The notes beneath the pieces were generated by a model. That model saw only the letters and a list, made by a program, of their open reading frames with translations. It was not told the origin of the DNA and ran no database searches. This document shows positions 60,440 through 64,000 of a stretch of DNA of 64,000 nucleotides, piece by piece; position 1 is the stretch's first letter; each line of letters opens with the position of its first letter. Location of the stretch: NCBI GenBank assembly GCA_029747585.1, contig JAPEVF010000048.1, forward strand, positions 84,825 to 148,824, in the 5' to 3' direction. A program made the position numbers and the translations under genes. This DNA comes from Pleurotus djamor. Its lineage: Eukaryota; Basidiomycota; Agaricomycetes; Agaricales; Pleurotaceae.

Positions 60440-60602
60440 TATTTTGATGTACCGCCATATCTTGTGTATGTCCTATCTATATCGTCGAGATTGTGTTCCC
60501 CAAAGCTCAATGCCATTGGCGTCGCCTCCATTGCCCGAGTTGACATCGCGCTTGTGGCGTGAGAATGTATTAATTCAAGTTTAAAATCTTAAATTCGCCT
60601 AA

Positions 60603-62188
60603 ATGGAGCATTTTTCCTCGCCTACCATGTCCAGGTGCGTGAACCCAGCAATCGATTTCCCCTTCACGCATATGATTACTGAATATATCTCAAAGAAAGA
60701 ACGCAAACAAAGAGAATCCCCCGCTGCCTACATCTTTGATCCCTTTCGCCAAGGATTTCGACGCGAAAATCGACGCGTCTCTGGCCGAATCCCGTCGCTG
60801 GTGCGAACAGCGGAATAATGCTTGCGGCGCGACCAGGAATGTTCCCAACGAGGTATTATCCATGGTCTTTCGTATTCTTCGCCTTTTCCCCCGTCCCAGC
60901 GACGATCTCAGATGGACGAGGCACAAGTCATGGATCTCGGTCATATACGTTTGTCGGCAGTGGAGGGCGGCCGCGCTATCAGAGCCATCCCTTTGGAACA
61001 ACCTGAGCTCAGCTCGAGGGAAATGGCTCGAGCGGTATGTGAGCCTGGCCAAAGCTATCCCACTTGTCATTACATTTGATGGGCATGGCCTCGACGACTC
61101 TGCGTCTCTGCCCAAGTCGAAAGCTATCGAAATCAAGTTCAACTTACTCACGTCCCCGGAGCGACTGGGCCAACTCAGCATCACCAATTGCACCGATCAT
61201 ATCCTCCATCGGCTCAATAACCCAACACCCTCTCTTACATGCCTTGCGTTGTCGGGGGCCTTCTCCATTCCAAATGACTTCCTAGGAGGCAGTTCTCCCC
61301 AATTAAGGACTTTCTCCCTGCAACGTGGACTGATAAGCCAGGGGTCGAGCTGGTTACTTACCGTTCAAAACCTGACCCTTTCGCAATCGTGGGGCCTCAA
61401 GACGCCCGCCGGCGAACGTGTCCCCCTTACGACATGTTCCCTCCTCAACCTTTTGCAGCCTCTCGAGGTCTCGAAAACTATCTGTAGTGGCTTCCTCAGG
61501 CGACGTGGCTGCCGCTCCGCAGCGTTACGTTGGCGCATCCATTCTATTCCCTCGCCTGAAAGAGATTTCCCTCAGCCTCAGCGATTCAACGAACCTCGAG
61601 GCGCTGGACCTGCTCAGCCACATCGAAACACCTTCCTTGTCCCAGCTTACAATATACTGGCCCCATTCCCAACAAGACTTGGAAAAATTGGACGATGTTT
61701 ATTCATTCTTCGTTGCCAGCGTCCGCGCCACTCCCTACAAACTTCGGTGGAGTGGTAATTCTTATCAACTGCCGCCTGTGTGGCATCATTCCATGACCCT
61801 CTCGACGTCTGAAGGAGCCAAGCTAAGTATATATGGCGTCCAACTCAGGCAGGGAGACTTCGTACCTTTCAGGAATATGCAGAATATTCGGACGCTCGAA
61901 GTTGTATCCTCCGAGCTACTGAGCATATTGGAACAGACTGGCAACGAATCTCCCATCCCGTATCCTTCGTTGATGCAGGTGGACATCCCTATTGATGTGT
62001 TTTCGCCGAAAACTCGAATTCTGCCTATCGTCAAACGTTGGATAAAGAGTCGTGCTGCTATCGGGGGTGTCCAACAGTTGAGGATCTTGGGGAGCAACCG
62101 ACAACTTGATGAAAAGGATATCCGTCCCTTTCGCAAAATGTTGTCGGTAACTTGGCGAAAATCGGACCAGGAGGTTGTTCCTTTGTAA
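60603..62188 (+). CDS. F-box protein 9 (agaric F-box-like family)
   Basis: The ATG at 60603 (MEHFSSPTMSR) joins through an intron (GTGCGT at 60635 to CAAAG at 60695, with a TTACTGA branch site) to KNANKENPPLPTSLIPFAKD. Without this intron the main frame has no ATG. The F-box-like part is NVPNEVLSMVFRILRLF, then WISVIYVCRQWRAAALSEPS LWNNL. The body follows the common agaric pattern (PLVITFDGHGLDDSASLPKS, PQLRTFSLQRGLI, FPRLKEISLSLSDSTNLEAL). Near 61418-61490 the frame changes by one. Either a GTGTCC-CTGTAG intron (61418-61487) restores it, or a single-base shift lies near 61466. The text in the would-be intron (LLNLLQPL, then SRSRKLSVVA) looks like coding sequence, favouring a shift. It ends WRKSDQEVVPL. 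Confidence 0.7.
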
Positions 62189-62824
62189 ATTGTGATATTC
62201 TCTGTGCTACTCTGAGCGATATGTAGCACTCCCTAATATCACCAGATTATTACAGAAATCGGAGCAAGTGTCAATGCAATACTGGTCCTGAGATGTTGGT
62301 CCAGTCGAGTGCCGCAGCGTCTCAGAAGTTTGCACTCAAGGTACCCCCTTATTCTCCTTTCTTTACTCCTGTGATCACCATTCGCTTGCGTCCTCGGACC
62401 ACGTACGACCACCGTAAGAGGTTATTGAGTATGGGAGAATGCGATCTTAGAATGTGGGTCATGAACTTTGACAATAATCATGCTGGTAGATTCGCTAGTA
62501 GTTTGTGATGCATTCTGATTCAGCGAAATGCCCCTGAATCATCACCGTTCGAAGATATCTCTTGAAATCGAAAAGAAATGCCTACCAATGATGTTCTGAG
62601 ATTTTACGGAGGACAAAAATAGTAGCTAAACTTTGGCTAGACTCCAGCGATGCGCGCCTGAGGCCTGAGAACGGTTGATTTAGTGCGTCTGGGTGTATTT
62701 TAACTTGACGCTTGTATGTAATCCCCTGTCCCTGTCAGACTACTCTCAAGTCTATAATTCCCTCGTTGACAAACACTTTCCCCTTCTCCAATATTCGCCA
62801 TTCCTCGATTTGAAGATACTCCCA
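62189..62824. other. Intergenic, upstream of the HET gene
   Basis: No gene recognised. Short frames only (for example 62293-62508). It holds the HET gene promoter, and no clear TATA box is seen. Confidence 0.5.
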
Positions 62825-64000
62825 ATGAAAAAGAAGACAAAGACACGTTTACCCTGGGTACCATCCGATAGTGATTCCGATTGGCAGACTGAGTCTGATG
62901 AGGGATCCGAAGTTGATTACAATGATCTTCCAACCATTATTCCCCTGTTACCTGTTCCTCCTAACCTTGTATTACCCAAGGACAAGCTTTGCAAAGTTTG
63001 CAAAGGTCTGGGTCTCAGCGCGGAACAGTTTGTGGTCGATCGAAGTGAAAGCGAAGCATGTAATTCAACTCTCATCAAGAAGGAGCTGGTAACAGATATG
63101 CTAAAGAAGAGTTACTGTCCTCTGTGTCGGTTGATTATCACAGCGCTCGGGGGTTCCAAACTGCCTACTGTGGAAGACGGGGCATCGGTGTGGGTGACCT
63201 TGGAGTCTTACACCAATGATGGATCAATCTCCAGTCCAGATGGGGACGATCTGCTTCAAATCCGCGGCCTGTACCCATACGCTTACAAATTGAAAGGAAA
63301 GAGCCTATCAGCGCGGGGACAGTTACCAACTTTACCAGAAATTACGCTCCTCGCCAACGACTCTCCGGTTCTGTCAGCTCGTTTAGTCAGGCCCATACAG
63401 CAAGATAAGATCGACTTCAACCTAGTTCGGAATTGGATCCAGATTTGCGAAGTCGACCACCGGAAAGACTGCGACAAAGGCATGATGGAAGAGCATCAGC
63501 AAGACCACCCTGCCGACGTCATCCCCGACTTCCGGTTGATCGACGTTGTTGACAATTGCTTAGTACGGGGTGCCGACATCCATGGGGTCAAGTACGCGAC
63601 TTTAAGTTACGTCTGGGGGCGAGTCGAATTCCTTCGCACCCTAAAGAGCAATGTAGGACATTTCGAGCAACATGGTGGACTCTGGAGGCCCGAAGTTTAT
63701 GAGAAGATACCGTTAACGATCCGAGATGCCATGCAAGTGACGAAGGAGATTGGGCTTCGATACCTGTGGGTGGACAGTCTGTGTATTGTCCAGGATGATG
63801 ACAGCGGGAAGAAAGAGGAAGCAATCAAGAGGATGGACCTCGTATACGGAGCATCGTTCATAACAATCCTGGCTGGTACAGGAAACGATGCAAATGCGGG
63901 ATTGCCAGGAATGCAGCCAGGAACACGGAACTTTCGCCAGTCAATTGAACAAATCGGCCCTGGCTTCAGATTAGGGTTCAAACCGACGCTTCAAGACGAC
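62825..64000 (+). CDS. HET-domain protein (5' part; continues past window)
   Basis: Open frame from ATG 62825 (MKKKTKTRLPWVPSDSDSDW) to the window end without stop or intron, at least 392 codons. The N-terminal about 110 residues have two Cys pairs, CKVC and CPLC, possibly a metal site, as often seen before HET domains. The HET domain starts near residue 255: KYATLSYVWGRVEF, then KIPLTIRDAMQVTKEIGLRY LWVDSLCIVQDD, then MDLVYGASFITILAGTGNDA NAGLPG. These are the three conserved HET blocks. In ascomycetes such domains trigger cell death on non-self fusion; in basidiomycetes their role is less clear. It is partial, and any C-terminal sensor region lies outside. Confidence 0.88.
   Translation, partial: MKKKTKTRLPWVPSDSDSDWQTESDEGSEVDYNDLPTIIPLLPVPPNLVLPKDKLCKVCKGLGLSAEQFVVDRSESEACNSTLIKKELVTDMLKKSYCPLCRLIITALGGSKLPTVEDGASVWVTLESYTNDGSISSPDGDDLLQIRGLYPYAYKLKGKSLSARGQLPTLPEITLLANDSPVLSARLVRPIQQDKIDFNLVRNWIQICEVDHRKDCDKGMMEEHQQDHPADVIPDFRLIDVVDNCLVRGADIHGVKYATLSYVWGRVEFLRTLKSNVGHFEQHGGLWRPEVYEKIPLTIRDAMQVTKEIGLRYLWVDSLCIVQDDDSGKKEEAIKRMDLVYGASFITILAGTGNDANAGLPGMQPGTRNFRQSIEQIGPGFRLGFKPTLQDD

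Noticed and set aside
59653..60546. 297-residue open frame on the minus strand
   Set aside because: It is antisense to the WD40 repeats, which show clear repeat signatures on the plus strand; the minus frame matches no family.
1..64000. CRISPR arrays, bacterial operons or prophage features
   Set aside because: The DNA is eukaryotic with spliceosomal introns throughout; no regularly spaced direct repeats were seen.

Overview
The window is nuclear DNA from a filamentous basidiomycete, most likely a saprotrophic Agaricomycete. Nearly every gene is split by several short (about 45-70 nt) GT-AG introns. The gene content also fits: an intron-dense AA9 polysaccharide monooxygenase, a three-domain fungal tRNA ligase, a type I metacaspase, an expanded F-box/LRR family and a HET-domain gene. 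Genes were rebuilt by splicing frames together by eye, so most CDS spans include introns.

Layout. 1-2757: no intact gene; a roughly 1 kb DNA-transposon-like element with inverted termini lies at 1565-2544. 2758-18918 is a conserved housekeeping block: COP9 signalosome subunit 5, electron-transfer flavoprotein beta, a RING-H2 E3 ligase with an N-myristoylation motif, the CHL1/DDX11 helicase, the YPD1 phosphotransfer protein, a mitochondrial succinyl-CoA:glutarate CoA-transferase and, divergent from it, 2-oxoglutarate dehydrogenase E1. 19389-45661 is an accessory block with eight F-box loci (seven intact, one broken). Between them lie tRNA ligase, an AA9 LPMO, a LEA2-like membrane protein and a metacaspase. 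45875-50239 holds two tandem, very similar MFS exporters. 50732-56312 holds the MSP1 AAA ATPase and, divergent from it, an ERMP1/PFF1-type M28 membrane protease. 57154-64000 is a second accessory block: a DUF2235 (Tle1-like lipase fold) protein fused to WD40 repeats, another F-box gene of a different subfamily, and a HET-domain gene cut by the window edge.

How genes may work together. Three mitochondrial genes (ETF beta, SUGCT, OGDH E1) touch the glutaryl-CoA/succinyl-CoA node, and SUGCT and OGDH share a 213 bp divergent promoter. F-box proteins, CSN5 and a RING ligase all belong to ubiquitin signalling. The DUF2235-WD40 gene and the HET gene suggest a small self/non-self or defence island at the right edge.

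Sequence quality. Single Ns are scattered and several directly follow homopolymer runs of six or more. A few frame breaks sit on or beside an N and may be assembly errors rather than mutations.
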